A DNA stretch of 64,000 bases from Scedosporium boydii (taxonomy: Eukaryota > Ascomycota > Sordariomycetes > Microascales > Microascaceae): contig NJFT01000069.1 of assembly GCA_002221725.1 (NCBI GenBank), positions 62,001 to 126,000 on the forward strand. Reading direction: 5' to 3'. A program made the position numbers and the translations under genes. The notes under the pieces were generated by a model. That model had not been told where the DNA came from. It worked only from the letters and a program-made list of their open reading frames with translations, and did no database searches. Shown here one piece after another: positions 11,855-22,699 of the stretch. Each line of letters starts with the position of its first letter. Position 1 is the stretch's first letter.

Positions 11855-12452
11855 GGGAGGGGAAGGCAAGGGGATGACTATGTGAGATGAGAGATGATGA
11901 TGACGTTGATGATGTTGATGATGATGAGGGGCGTTCATGATGATGCATTGGTTAGGGGACGGTGAGATGTCTGGCGTTGGGAGCACAAGGGCGAGTGAGG
12001 GTGTTGCAGAGGGTGGGTGTTTTCATCAATGATGGGTAATGATGAGCTTCAATACTACGACGACATGAGACTGCGGATAGGAGCAGGAAGGTACTATAAT
12101 TTAAATTGATCTCGGTGACTCGTGCGACGTGATATCAAGGATGACGATGCATCAGTGTAGAAAGTCGCCGGCTAGTGACATCCGATGATGGTCGTATGCT
12201 TTACCATTCCTGCCTTGATTGTGTGTTTGTTGATGTGAGTCCGAGATTGATCAAAATCACATTGAGATTGGGACGCAGCAAATCATGGCGGGGTCGATCG
12301 GATGCAATCAAGTTGGGTTGCGGGGCCAAGGAAAAGAATAAGCAATCGAGAAAAAGAGCGTAAAAAGGCTGAGACTCCATCGACATAGCTAGCCAGTTTC
12401 ATCCTGGCTTGAAGGACAAAAGTATCGCAAAATCGCTAACATCGACCTCACA
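11855..12452. other. Spacer with GAT-type trinucleotide tract
   Basis: The spacer holds the 3' region of the carbonic anhydrase gene and the promoter of the M3 peptidase gene. A degenerate GAT/GTT-rich tract runs from about 11893 to 11945. No gene is seen. Confidence 0.55.
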
Positions 12453-14883
12453 ATGACTGTCCCAACTTCCACCAAAGTTCCTCCCCAAGCTCCGCCCTCC
12501 TTCGACTTCACCCCATCCTCCCTCCTCGCCGAAACCAACTCCATCATCGCCCGCACCAAAGCCCTCGAAGACCATCTCGCCGCAACCCTAACCCCCTCAA
12601 CCGCCACCTTCTCCAACCTCCTCGCCCCCCTCGAGGAGGACTACCTCTCAGCTCGCTCCCGCACCACCATCATCCACCACATCGGCACCGTCTCCGCCGA
12701 CCAAGCCCTCCGCGATGCCTCCCTCGAAGCCGACAAGCTCCTCGCCGCCGCCGGAGCCGAGAGCATCGCCCGCCGGGACATCGCCGCCCTAGTCGGCGCC
12801 GTCTACGAGCGGTACAAGCGCGGCGACGAAGTCCTCGACCCGCAGGACTCGCATCTGCTCGAGGAGACTTATGGGAGCTATCGCCGGAACGGAGCGGCGT
12901 TGGAGGAAGGGCCCGAGAGGGAGAGGTTTTTGGAGCTGAAGAGGGAGTTGCAGGATGTTTTGTTGGCGGCGAGGAGGACGTTGAATGAGGCGGATGATGG
13001 GGTGTGGTTTACGAGGGAGGAGCTGGAAGGTGTTCCGGAGCGGAATGTGGCCAAGTATAAGACGCGTGAGGATGAGAACGGGATGACGCAGTACTGGGTC
13101 ACTTTCCGTGGAGGGGATTATGTGGCGGTCATGCACAATGCCGTTCGTTCGGCGACGAGGAAGAAGGCTTATTTGGCGAGGGGTAATAGGTTTCCTGAGA
13201 ATGTCGAGAGGTTGCGTCGCGTGGTCAAGCTAAGGGATACGTTGGCCAAGATATTGTGCTACGAGAACCACGCCGCCTTGAAGATGGAGGGACGCATGTC
13301 GGAGAGCGTCGAGGAGGTCGTGAGCTTCCTCGATGATTTGAAAGACAGGCTGAAGCCTATCGGTAAGGCCGAGATCGAGGCGTTGCTGGAGTTGAAGAGG
13401 GATCATCTAAAGAAGATGGGCCTCGCGGCGGATGCTGCTTCCGGTGGTGTTGATGATGATTTTGCTTATCTCTACGCATGGGACTTTTCGTTTTACCAGC
13501 GGATGTATGACCACGAGAAGTTCGCTCTCGATATGAGCAAGTTCCCCGAGTACTTTGAAGTGTGGCACACGCTCAAAGGAATGCTGTCCATCTTTGAGAG
13601 GCTCTTCGGCCTGGCGTTTCGCCGCGCCGAGTGTTCCGCGTGGCATGAGGATGTCGTTCTATACACCGTCTGGGATAGCGATGCGCTGGGTGGTGAGTTT
13701 CTGGGATATTTATATCTGGACTTGTTCGCTCGCCAAGGGAAACTATCCCAGGCACATCATACGTCTTTGGTTCCGGTAAGTCCCCCAGGACATTCAAAGT
13801 TTCCAAACGAGTATTCTTTCATATCAAATCAACAGTGTTCTCGTCTAACTTGCTGGCTCCCTTCCGCTCTACCAGGGCTTCATCGATACCAGCAAAGGCA
13901 AGCGCCAATACCAAGTCGGCGCCCTCGTCCTCAGCCTCAGCAAACCCACCCCGGACCATCCAACCCTCCTCCTCCACGGCGAGACTAAAACCATGTTCCA
14001 CGAGCTCGGCCACGCGATTCACTACCTCGTCGGCAAGACTAAATACGCCCGAGGATTCTCTCGAGACTTTGTCGAGATCCCCAGCATCGTCCTCGAGAAT
14101 TGGATCTGGGAACCTGACGTGCTCATAGAGATTAGCCGGCATTACAGCTTCCTAGGCGACGAGAACATGCATCGGCACTGGGAGGCCGAGAAGGCCAAGG
14201 CGGCTTCTGCTGGGAAGCAGCCCATCGGGGAGGAACCCGACCCTACGCTTCCGAGGCAATTCGCGACGGATATTGCGCGTACGAGAGCCGTGAATGGGGC
14301 TGGACATATGCTCTTCCTTATTCACCAGGCCTTGTTTGATCTGACGATCCATACGGGTAAGGGGTACGACGACGTGGCGGATATTGATCTCACGAGGCTG
14401 TTTAGCGAGCTGGGAGAGGAGATTACCATGCTTGCCGGGTTGCTGGATAGGAAGACGGGCGAGCCGACCACGATACGGGAGGCTGGATTTGGGCATATCT
14501 TCCGGGCTTACGATGCTGGGTACTTTGCGTATGCGCTGTAAGTTTACATTTGCCAACCTTTCTTTTCTTTCTTTTCTTTCTTTTCTTTTTCTTTTCTCTC
14601 TTCTATTCTAACGGGTACTTGTAGGGCTCGGACCATCGCAATGGACCTATACACCACCTTCTTCGCCCGCCATCCAATGAACTCCGAAACAGGCCTGAAA
14701 TACCGCCGCAACTTCCTCCAACTCGGCGCGAGCCGTCCCGAAGCCGAAACGGTACAAAACTTCCTCGGCCGGAAACCCAGTACCGTTCCTTACTTCGAAT
14801 TCCTATCCAACGCGCCTAAGCCACCTCCTTCCGCAAACTCTCCATCCTCACCCGAAGCCACGCTCCGAAGCCGGCTAGCATAG
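12453..14883 (+). CDS. M3-family metallo-oligopeptidase (thimet oligopeptidase / MepB-like)
   Basis: This is an intracellular zinc endopeptidase that degrades short peptides. Exons are 12453-13775, 13876-14537 and 14625-14883, giving about 747 residues. Intron 2 carries a long repetitive pyrimidine tract (TTTCTTTTC units, 14560-14600). The N-terminal helical half ends in the channel-forming region. The zinc site is HELGH at about 483-487 (family consensus HEFGH). The third ligand is Glu in DFVEIPSIVLENW at about 508. It lies 21 residues after the second His, whereas thimet oligopeptidase has 25, so the loop between them is shorter. The substrate-binding end is present (GYFAYALARTIAMDLY, then NFLQLGAS). 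No targeting sequence is evident at the N-terminus (MTVPTSTKVPPQAPPSF), so it is probably cytosolic. The last 68 nt of coding sequence overlap the end of the archaemetzincin gene on the other strand. Confidence 0.92.
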
Positions 14884-16213
14884 GAACCCCGGCACGTTTA
14901 GAGCAGAACGCTTCGAGGGCCTTGTAACGACGGAGGACGTACTCCCTTTCAGCGGGTTTGTCGGCCCCGGGCTTGGTTCTCTGCATAGCGCAGGTGAGTT
15001 TGGTTAGGCAGATGGGGCAGAGGTACGGTGGTTGGCGGTCGTCTTCTTCGAGGGAGGCGGTGCCTTGCATTATGCAGGAGTAGTAGACGCAGTGGTCGAG
15101 GGCGAAGCAGTGGCCTAGTTCGTGCGAGGCGGTTTTGCATACGCGGGCGAGCCAGAGGCCATCGGTGTCGGGTTTTGAGGAGGTGGATGTGGTGCTGGCT
15201 GCTGCTTGGACGGCGGCGGGGACCCCTCCAGGGCTGTTGAGGTCTACAATATTGCTGCTCTTAAAGGAATGGCGGGCTGTGCGCTTGTTTTTGTTCGGTA
15301 TTTGACTCTGGGAATGTCGCGGCTCGAGATAGTCTAGACAATGAGATGATGGCCAGATATGCTCGTGATCAACCTCGTCGTCCCGTAAACCGTCCATGGC
15401 AGGGTTATACCTAAACGTAGAAACCACCGCAACGCGACTTCCCCCAAAGGCTCTCCCCGCGCAGAAATCATCCTCGTCGTCCTCGTAAAGGTCGTGATGA
15501 ACCAGCATCAAGACCGCGTACGCGTCGTCCGGCACCAGTTCGATTAGGGCGTCGAGGATATCACTCAAATTCAACTGATGATGGAGTCCCAGCCCAGGGT
15601 CATTCGGCTGTCGACATCTAACGCCAGTGCATTGCCCGCTCGCTGTCGTGAGGCCGATGTACTTTGGGATGCGCTTCTTCTCAAAGTCTCCTTCTCTCCA
15701 GGGGACCAAGCGGAGGGGCTCGTCTAGGAGCTTCACGTCCAGGCCGTGGTAAAAGGCGGATAGATACTCACGGATACTCTCTACCGACGGATGCCGGTTC
15801 CGGGAGGAAGAAGAGTCCCCTTTTATGTGTGCGGGCGGAGTCCCCATCCAACTCCTTAGAGCCGAGGCCATGGCCGGAGGCCCGGAGATTTCCGGAGGCG
15901 CCACGACGTAGAGGGTCTTGCGGGCGGAGGTGACGGGGTTCCGGTCTTTGCATAAGAGCCATGACCGTAGGCTTTGGGGAGGGTAGGTTGGCTCGAGAGC
16001 GAGGCAGTCGTCCGGGAGGACGATGGGGCCCGGGAAGGTGAAGGGCTCGTCGTGCTTGTCTTGGGATGGCGTTGTGGGAGGAACGCGGCCGGCGGGAGTG
16101 GTGGCTGCGAGGCGGCGGGGGAGGGGCGGGCGGGTGTATGGGGAGAGAGAGTCAGTAGGGGAGATGTCGAGGAGGAGGTGGGAATGGGTGTGATGGGATG
16201 GTGGGCTGGACAT
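14816..16213 (-). CDS. Archaemetzincin-like metallopeptidase (family M54)
   Basis: This single-exon gene encodes 465 residues. The C-terminal third has the archaemetzincin zinc signature: HELGH at 364-368 and His374, followed by Cys375, Cys380, Met382, and a CPIC pair (399/402) for the structural zinc. The Gly normally found three residues after the second His is Ala371 here (HELGHCFALDHC). Residues 1-60 are Pro/Ser/Thr-rich and probably disordered. Middle blocks such as KYIGLTTASGQCTG and VAVVSTFRYNP resemble other fungal members. Family members have aminopeptidase activity in vitro, but the physiological substrate is unknown. It has no signal peptide. It is convergent with the M3 peptidase gene, and the two coding ends overlap from 14816 to 14883. 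Confidence 0.9.
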   Translation of the reverse strand: MSSPPSHHTHSHLLLDISPTDSLSPYTRPPLPRRLAATTPAGRVPPTTPSQDKHDEPFTFPGPIVLPDDCLALEPTYPPQSLRSWLLCKDRNPVTSARKTLYVVAPPEISGPPAMASALRSWMGTPPAHIKGDSSSSRNRHPSVESIREYLSAFYHGLDVKLLDEPLRLVPWREGDFEKKRIPKYIGLTTASGQCTGVRCRQPNDPGLGLHHQLNLSDILDALIELVPDDAYAVLMLVHHDLYEDDEDDFCAGRAFGGSRVAVVSTFRYNPAMDGLRDDEVDHEHIWPSSHCLDYLEPRHSQSQIPNKNKRTARHSFKSSNIVDLNSPGGVPAAVQAAASTTSTSSKPDTDGLWLARVCKTASHELGHCFALDHCVYYSCIMQGTASLEEDDRQPPYLCPICLTKLTCAMQRTKPGADKPAEREYVLRRYKALEAFCSKRAGVPMLAGFGAWLRVRMESLRKEVA

Positions 16214-17741
16214 GGTTGCGGATTAGAGAGAATGTATATGTGAGACGAGAGATGAGAGACGAAAAGACGAGATGTTGAGATATGTCGAGGGCGTGCCCAG
16301 GGAGATCAGATTTGTGGGCACGATAATGAGCCCACGCCTCTAACACAGAGCGATGGTGATATCTGGAGAGAGCTCTCGTTGCATGTCAGGATTGACAAGG
16401 AGGTCGTTTCCACTAAAATTGATATTGCGAGCGAGGAACACTCGGGGCGAAGTTGGATTCTTATCCTCGTTTTCTTTCTACGACTAAAAAATCACTATCG
16501 TCAAGTCTAGGCAGCAGCGCCGACAGCCGCAGACTTGAGCTGTTGCCGTCGACGGTGAGAAGCAAGAAAACAGTAAGACGATTGATCAATATCTCTCCGG
16601 CCCGGCAATTATTTCCCAACCCGGACTATCGCGGTTCCCTGGACAAATAACAATCATCATATTAATATGCTGGAGCCGAATTTTCGTGTCCGATCTGGGA
16701 CCTCGAGAGAAATATTGCGGGACCAGGGTCGACAACGACGACACCCTCACATTCCGCATTCGGCAGCTACATCAGAGCAAAAGAGGGACCATCGAAATTT
16801 ATTTAAATTCAGGTCCTACAGGGTGTAATTGCTGAATCTCGTCGGATTTTGTCTGGCCCTGTTCCAAGTGCATCGGCCTCCCCATCTTGATGAACTTAAA
16901 TGATCGACGCCGAGGCGTCTCAGACGTCCGTTGGCAACCCTTGCGATCATGCAACCCTCTGCGCTCTTTGAAAGGGTTGCCGCGTATTTCTCTGTCTAAT
17001 AATCGTGTGAGAAAGCGTCCTTTCTTCCTCTCGTCCTTGTTCCGTCGCCCATCTTGTGCTTCGCTTGATGCATTGGGGACATTGGAGACGAGGCCAGTTG
17101 CAAGGGGGAACCTGGGGAATTTATTCCCCCTTTCCCCCTTCTTTCTAATTTCTATCCCATCATGTCTCATCTGAACTTGTGAGTATTGAAGAGATTAAAG
17201 CTCCGGAGAAGGCTATCTTGGGCATCAACAGATATTCTGCCAGTTATACTCTCACGATGCCAAATTCAACTGGTAGGCTGTGTTTCTTGCGCCCCATGGA
17301 ACAAGATCACAATGATTTGCATCGAGGATCTCGGGTTATTTCCTCATAGTTGTTTTAAGAACAGGACGGATTAAACGCCCCGGATGTGCCCTGACGTGAG
17401 GGTATGTTTGGTGGACTCGGTTTCCTCCGCAGTCTCATCTCGGAGATCAATCGTGTACACCTGTGACTTGGCATTGTCCACTGTTCATTGCCTTTTCCTG
17501 AGCCAGGTTGATGGATGTCGTAGTATATACAATCCACGGAGACCGGATCTTCCAGAAATTCTAGATCGTTTTCTCTTTATATATAGCCCGAGAGAAGTTA
17601 TCACGAGTGGCCGGCAAGCCCAGTCGACTTCTGCACTTATACCTAACCCGTGAAGAAAGCCCTTACTTATTTCTCACGCTTTTATTCTTTCTTCCTTTTT
17701 TGTTCATTCATTATTCTTCCTTCCTATTCTTATCTCTCACC
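16214..17741. other. Spacer upstream of archaemetzincin and xylanase genes
   Basis: This 1.5-kb divergent spacer should hold the promoters of both flanking genes. No gene is recognised. A TATATATAG box at 17577-17585 lies 157 bp before the xylanase ATG. Confidence 0.5.
17577..17585 (+). promoter_or_regulatory. Likely TATA box of the GH10 xylanase gene
   Basis: TATATATAG follows a TTTTCTCTT tract and lies 157 bp upstream of the start codon at 17742. Strongly induced secreted-enzyme genes in filamentous fungi often have a TATA box at such a distance. Confidence 0.35.
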
Positions 17742-19018
17742 ATGCGTTCCCTCCTCCTCCTCGCCCTCCTCTCCCTCACAACCGCCCTCCTCACTAAACG
17801 CCAAGCCGAAACCAGCCTCCACAGACTCTTCGTCGCCCGCGGCAAGCAATATCTCGGCACCATCACCGACCAGCGCCTCCTCCTCTCGGACGTCAACGCC
17901 GCCGTCATCACCGCCAACTTTGGCCAGCTCACCAACGAGAACAGTCTTAAATGGGAGTCCGTCGAGCCCGAGCGCGGCGTGTTTAACTTTGACGAGCCGG
18001 ACTTCGTCGTCGACTTCGCTCAGGAGAACAATATCCCCATGAGGGGACACACGCTCGTGTGGCATTCGCAGCTGCCGGGGTATGTGCAGAATATTACCGA
18101 TGCGGGGGAGTTGAGGGAGGTTATTACGGAGCATATTACGAGTGTTGTGGGGAGGTATAAGGGGAAGATGTTTGCTTGGGTGGGTTATGATCTCTCTTTA
18201 TTGCTGCATGAGGATGGTTTCGAGCATTGGGGAAGCTAATACAAGGGGACGGGTGTTTCCAGGATGTCGTCAATGAGATTTTCAACGAAAACGGCACGAT
18301 GCGCGAGTCCGTCTTCTTCAACGTGCTCGGCGAAGAGTTCGTCTCCCTCGCCTTCAACACTGCGCATGCCGTGGATCCCGACGCGAAGCTCTTCATCAAC
18401 GACTTTAACCTCGACAGCGCCAATTCAAACAAGACGCAGGCCATGGTGAGCAGTGTTAAGAGGTGGATAGCGGCTGGAGTGCCCATTGACGGCATTGGTG
18501 AGTGCCTTCTGGTTATCTTTTCTTTCTTTTTCTTATCCTCCTGTTTTTCTTCCCTCTTCTATCGCCACGTTTGGAAGAAAAAGGAAGTAAAACTGGCAGC
18601 TATGGATCGGGGAGAAAGCCAGAAAATTAACGAGAAGCCAGGCTCGCAAACCCACTTGATCCAAGGTCTCTCGGCCGGGGTGCCCGGAGCGCTTGCGGCT
18701 CTCGCGTCCAGCGGAGTCGAACAAATTGCCGTGACGGAGCTCGACATTGCCAATGCGCCGCCGGAAGAGTACACCACGGTGATCAACGCCTGTCTCAACA
18801 TTACCTCTTGCGTGGGTGTCACTGTCTGGGGAGTCTCCGACAAGGTAAGGCCCAAGTTCCTCGTATCAAGGAGGTTGAAAACTCGCAACTAACTTTTATG
18901 TCCCAAGGACTCTTGGAGGCCCGGCGAGAACCCGCTCCTCTTCGACGCTGAATTCAACCCCAAGCCAGCCTACGACGCGCTTGTACAGGATCTCTGTACT
19001 GATAACTGCATCTTGTGA
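17742..19018 (+). CDS. Secreted GH10 endo-beta-1,4-xylanase
   Basis: This enzyme hydrolyses internal bonds of xylan outside the cell. Exons are 17742-18179, 18263-18497, 18642-18844 and 18908-19018, giving about 328 residues. A signal peptide is evident ([20 protein letters not shown]), with a Lys-Arg that may be a propeptide site. GH10 landmarks, in order, are [35 protein letters not shown], the acid/base Glu151 in [11 protein letters not shown] (the exon 1/2 junction falls inside this motif), [19 protein letters not shown], the nucleophile Glu257 in [11 protein letters not shown], and [21 protein letters not shown]. There is no carbohydrate-binding module, and the protein ends soon after the catalytic domain (CTDNCIL). 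The 144-nt second intron is in frame and stop-free. Confidence 0.95.
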
Positions 19019-20937
19019 GAACGGCCCCGAGCTGCTGTTAACCTTCGGTTAGATTTTCTTGAGGAAAAAAAAATGATAAAATAAAATGGAAATGAAAAAG
19101 GACAACTAATTCGGCGTTGGTCTCGTTCGTGCCAATCTCTAGGCCAGGAATGCCGCCTGACGGCTGCCTAAGGTCCTGCAGCCAGGCGAGGGCTCTGTTG
19201 GTTCAGAGAGGCATGAAGCAATGGGTTTCTTTGAGCGCATTCTTGATATTGATTCCCCAGATTCTTCTTGTTGGTGTTTAGCGCATTGTGCATAAGTAAA
19301 GTAGAAAAAAAAAGTACATCAATTGTGATAACAGAAATGCCAACCCATCAAATGACTCTTTCGGCAAGGACCACAGGTCAACCGATCAAATGGTAGGCAC
19401 GCTCTTAACCTTAAAAAAGAGGGGAGCGGGGAGCACCGAGAGAATGGAAAGGGTGGTTGGAGACGTGGCGGAGTCGTATGTAGGGCTACACTTTCAAAGG
19501 CGCTTGTCGGCCAACTCTATCGGGACCTAATCCGCCTTATGACCGACTGGCAGGTTGGCTTTCGTCTGCGACCGGGCCTGGCTGGGAGCCGGCCTTCCGG
19601 ATGGTGGACTGGTCTCATTGCCTCAATCGCTTGTCGCTTGTGTCACCTGTTGGAAGACCAGAGACAAAGGGACAAAGATCAACTTTTCAAATTGATCAAT
19701 CTGTCAACATCTCCGAGGTCGACACATTGTGTTTTTTGGGAGCCTGGAGACATGTGACCGGATCGCGGTGCGCGATGCCGCCAGGAGTCGGTAGATGAGT
19801 TGAAAATGCTGCGCCTTCTTGCAATCTCGGGAGAGAGCCCGAAACGGGAGAGCTGAAGATTCAACGTTGAGACGGACCCCGGATCAATTCTGTTTCGAGA
19901 CTGGAGGCTGATGATTATGACTACATCCGACGATGACGATGACGATGATGATGAGGGATATTGTCAGTTGGATGCCTCGGATTCTTGATTGCTGCACCTG
20001 CTTGAGGCGATTGTTCTGTGAAGCTGTGACTGGAAGGCGCATTCGGCGCATTGGACCGCACTGCTTCGCATCGTGACTGTGACCGTTGGTAGGGCTGGTC
20101 TGGCCTGGTCAGGCCCCACTGAGCCATCAATTGATCAACTCCAATACACTTCGACTGCACATTTCCAACGGCCTTCACCAAGCATTCCTCAATTGCTGCC
20201 TCAACTGCCAGCGAAACCTGCAAACCCTCCTCCAATGATGCCGCCCCAACCCATCTCATCCATTCCCCATGGCTCGCATTAGCCCTCGCCCAACTGTATT
20301 AATCCCCCCCGCCTTGGTCTTCTCTCGGTCGCATCGTGCATCGTGGGCCCGGTCGATTGGGCTGTCAGGCGCGAAAGCCACTCGACCACTTCTTAGGGAC
20401 TAGTTTGCAGTGGCTGAGCTGCCTAAGTTCCTCCCTGATCGATAAAACGATCAAACTGGCAATCTGGGCGACCAGCTGGTTACAGTACAGCCTCAGCGTA
20501 GTCGATTTAGGGTTGATGCTAATTTCCGTGACGGCGGCTGCTCTTTTGCGACGTGGTTATGTCGAGGACATCGATGGTTAAAGATGACGGGCTGTCCGAC
20601 GCCAACGTGAAGACAATGAAAACTGGCGTGTTCTTTTATTAAATTGCCTTTTCATTCTGCCTTTTGTTGGTACCTATAGAAGATATAAAGGCAATGATTG
20701 TTCAATCACTTTCCTTGACACCTTGGGCTTTTATTGTTGCATATCAAGACACTGAGTCAAACAAAGAGCATCATAGACATTCTCATCATATTCTCAAGAT
20801 ATAAATCACTCATCATCAACATTGGTCTGTCATCTTAAACTTTGCCTCATCCAAGACTCGCCAAGACCTTTGCCTTTTTACAATACACATCGAGCACTTC
20901 AATACTGAATACTACATCGCCACCGCAAACCATCGTC
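19019..20937. other. Spacer between xylanase and ankyrin-protein genes
   Basis: No gene is recognised in this 1.9-kb spacer. It contains a GACGAT repeat at about 19926-19955 and one ATCAATTGAT palindrome (20126-20135). A good TATA box (TATAAAG, 20684-20690) lies 254 bp before the next start codon, suggesting a long 5' leader for the ankyrin gene. Confidence 0.5.
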
Positions 20938-22293
20938 ATGTCAGCTGAAGACGACCCCGTCCCTGCCTACGAAGAAAACGGTCTCCGCTTCGCAGACTGG
21001 ACCAAATCCCTAGACCCCGACTCCCTCGGCCTCCCCCTAACCCGGCACCCCTTCGGCGATGGCCTCAAGATCCCCCTGGGGCTCTCCACCGAGTCGCTCG
21101 AGAGGCGCGAGACCCAAGCCATCATCTTCTGCCGCTTCTTCCAGGCCATCACCACCAAGAACCTCGACGTAATAACCCTCATGGTCACCAACGGGCTCAT
21201 ATCCCCCTGCGCCGTCTCCATGAAAGGGTTGACGCCCCTCATCGCCGCCGTGAACAACGGCAACATTGCCGTCGTGCGCTGCCTCGTCGGTCTCGGTGCC
21301 GACGTCTCCCAGCTCGGTACCCTCGACGGCGCCGAGCGCACTCCACTCCAAGTCGCAGCCGAGCGGGGCTTCCTCCCCATCGTCAGGTTCCTCATGGAAG
21401 AGTGCGGCGCCGACGACGCGACGATCGCGCCCGACGGCCAGTTGGCTCTTCGGTTAGCGGCTGCCAACGGCCACCGTGAGGTCGTGGACTATCTCCCCGT
21501 GCGACGGGGCGGCGGCTGGAGGCGGTGGAAGAAGAAACACGCCGTCCTCATGCTCCGCGTGCAGAAGGCCCAGCGTAAGATTCTCAGCTTTTGCGAAATC
21601 CTCTTCTGGGAACTTCCCAAGTTCTTCTTCTACTCCATCCCCAAGCACGTCGTCGTCATCCCCGTGAAAGACGCCGTCAAATACGCCATCGAACATCGCC
21701 GCCGCTTCGGTGGCTGGTGCAAACGCCAGATCCTAGCTATGCCCGGCCGCGCGAAACGGGGCGCCGAGGCCGTCGTCCGCGGCGTCAAGAAAATTCCCCG
21801 CGTCGTCTCCCGCATCGTCAAGTGGCTCTGGTGCCAGACGAAAAAGGCCCCCGGACGTATCAAGACGGCCGCCGTCCTCGTCGGGAGGTGGCTTGCCGAG
21901 ACGGCGAAGCGGTTCGGTCGTGCGGTGTGGTATGTGGTGTCGAGACTGTTCTCGGTGCTGCATACGCTTGTGGTGGCTGTCGTGAACTTCTTTCGCCAGA
22001 TTACGCTGAAGGATGTGTGGGATGGGTTTTGTACGCTGGTGAGGGCCGTGTTTGTCGGCTTGCCGAAGGCAGTTGTGTTGGGGATCGCTGCGCTTGGGAA
22101 GACTACTTATGAGGTCCTCAAGGCGCTTCTGGGCATCTTTGGGGCGGCAATTTGGTGGACGATATGGGGTATCTGGTACGTGATTCAGTACGTGCCGGCG
22201 CAGATCGGGGCTATCTTTTTGTCCCTTGCGAAGTCGGTTCGCAATGGGTTTCAGGAGGTTCTCGTGTGGTTTGATCCCAAGAGGTCAGGCTGA
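20938..22293 (+). CDS. Ankyrin-repeat protein with long amphipathic C-terminal half; function unknown
   Basis: The gene has one exon and encodes 451 residues from ATG 20938, the first ATG of the frame. Residues about 60-198 form three to four ankyrin repeats (GLTPLIAAVNNGNIAVVRCL, ERTPLQVAAERGFLPIVRFL, QLALRLAAANGHREVVDYL). They are followed by a very basic stretch (RRGGGWRRWKKKH). From about 205 to the end the sequence is a series of amphipathic or hydrophobic segments, many starting with a Pro-basic pair about every 20 residues (IPKHVV, MPGRAKRG, IPRVVSR, APGRIKTA, LPKAVVLG, VPAQIGA). Aromatic, apolar stretches follow (AIWWTIWGIWYVIQYV). This suggests membrane or lipid-droplet surface association (inference). 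No catalytic motif is seen. I do not recognise a characterised homologue. Confidence 0.85.
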   Translation: MSAEDDPVPAYEENGLRFADWTKSLDPDSLGLPLTRHPFGDGLKIPLGLSTESLERRETQAIIFCRFFQAITTKNLDVITLMVTNGLISPCAVSMKGLTPLIAAVNNGNIAVVRCLVGLGADVSQLGTLDGAERTPLQVAAERGFLPIVRFLMEECGADDATIAPDGQLALRLAAANGHREVVDYLPVRRGGGWRRWKKKHAVLMLRVQKAQRKILSFCEILFWELPKFFFYSIPKHVVVIPVKDAVKYAIEHRRRFGGWCKRQILAMPGRAKRGAEAVVRGVKKIPRVVSRIVKWLWCQTKKAPGRIKTAAVLVGRWLAETAKRFGRAVWYVVSRLFSVLHTLVVAVVNFFRQITLKDVWDGFCTLVRAVFVGLPKAVVLGIAALGKTTYEVLKALLGIFGAAIWWTIWGIWYVIQYVPAQIGAIFLSLAKSVRNGFQEVLVWFDPKRSG

Positions 22294-22699
22294 AGGACTG
22301 GAGATGAAGAAGAGATGGGCTCTATTTTCCTTGGTTATACCCCTTTTTCAAGCACATTAGATTCATTTGTATTTCTTATGTTTGTATGTACACTAGGGTG
22401 TTACCTTGCAGTCTGTCATTTGGGAAGGAATAGGTATGAATGCAATGATCTTACACACAACCCCCTAGCATCGCGAGATCTTTGAAGATGAGTTACTCCA
22501 CCTCCACCACAAGATGAGATGAATGAATGAACGCAAGATCACTCTCTCCCTTGAGGGTTTGTCCACCTACAAAAGGAAATTTTCATTCTCCTACCTCCTC
22601 GATCCCTCTTTTCTTTCTCTCTACCTCTCAACCACATCCTCATTGAGAAATCAAATCGATTTCTTTTGAAACACATCACGGTAACAATCCCCTTTCACC
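22294..22699. other. Short spacer before the six-cysteine protein gene
   Basis: Contains the 3' end of the ankyrin gene and a pyrimidine-rich leader (about 22590-22660) for the next gene. No gene is seen. Confidence 0.5.
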
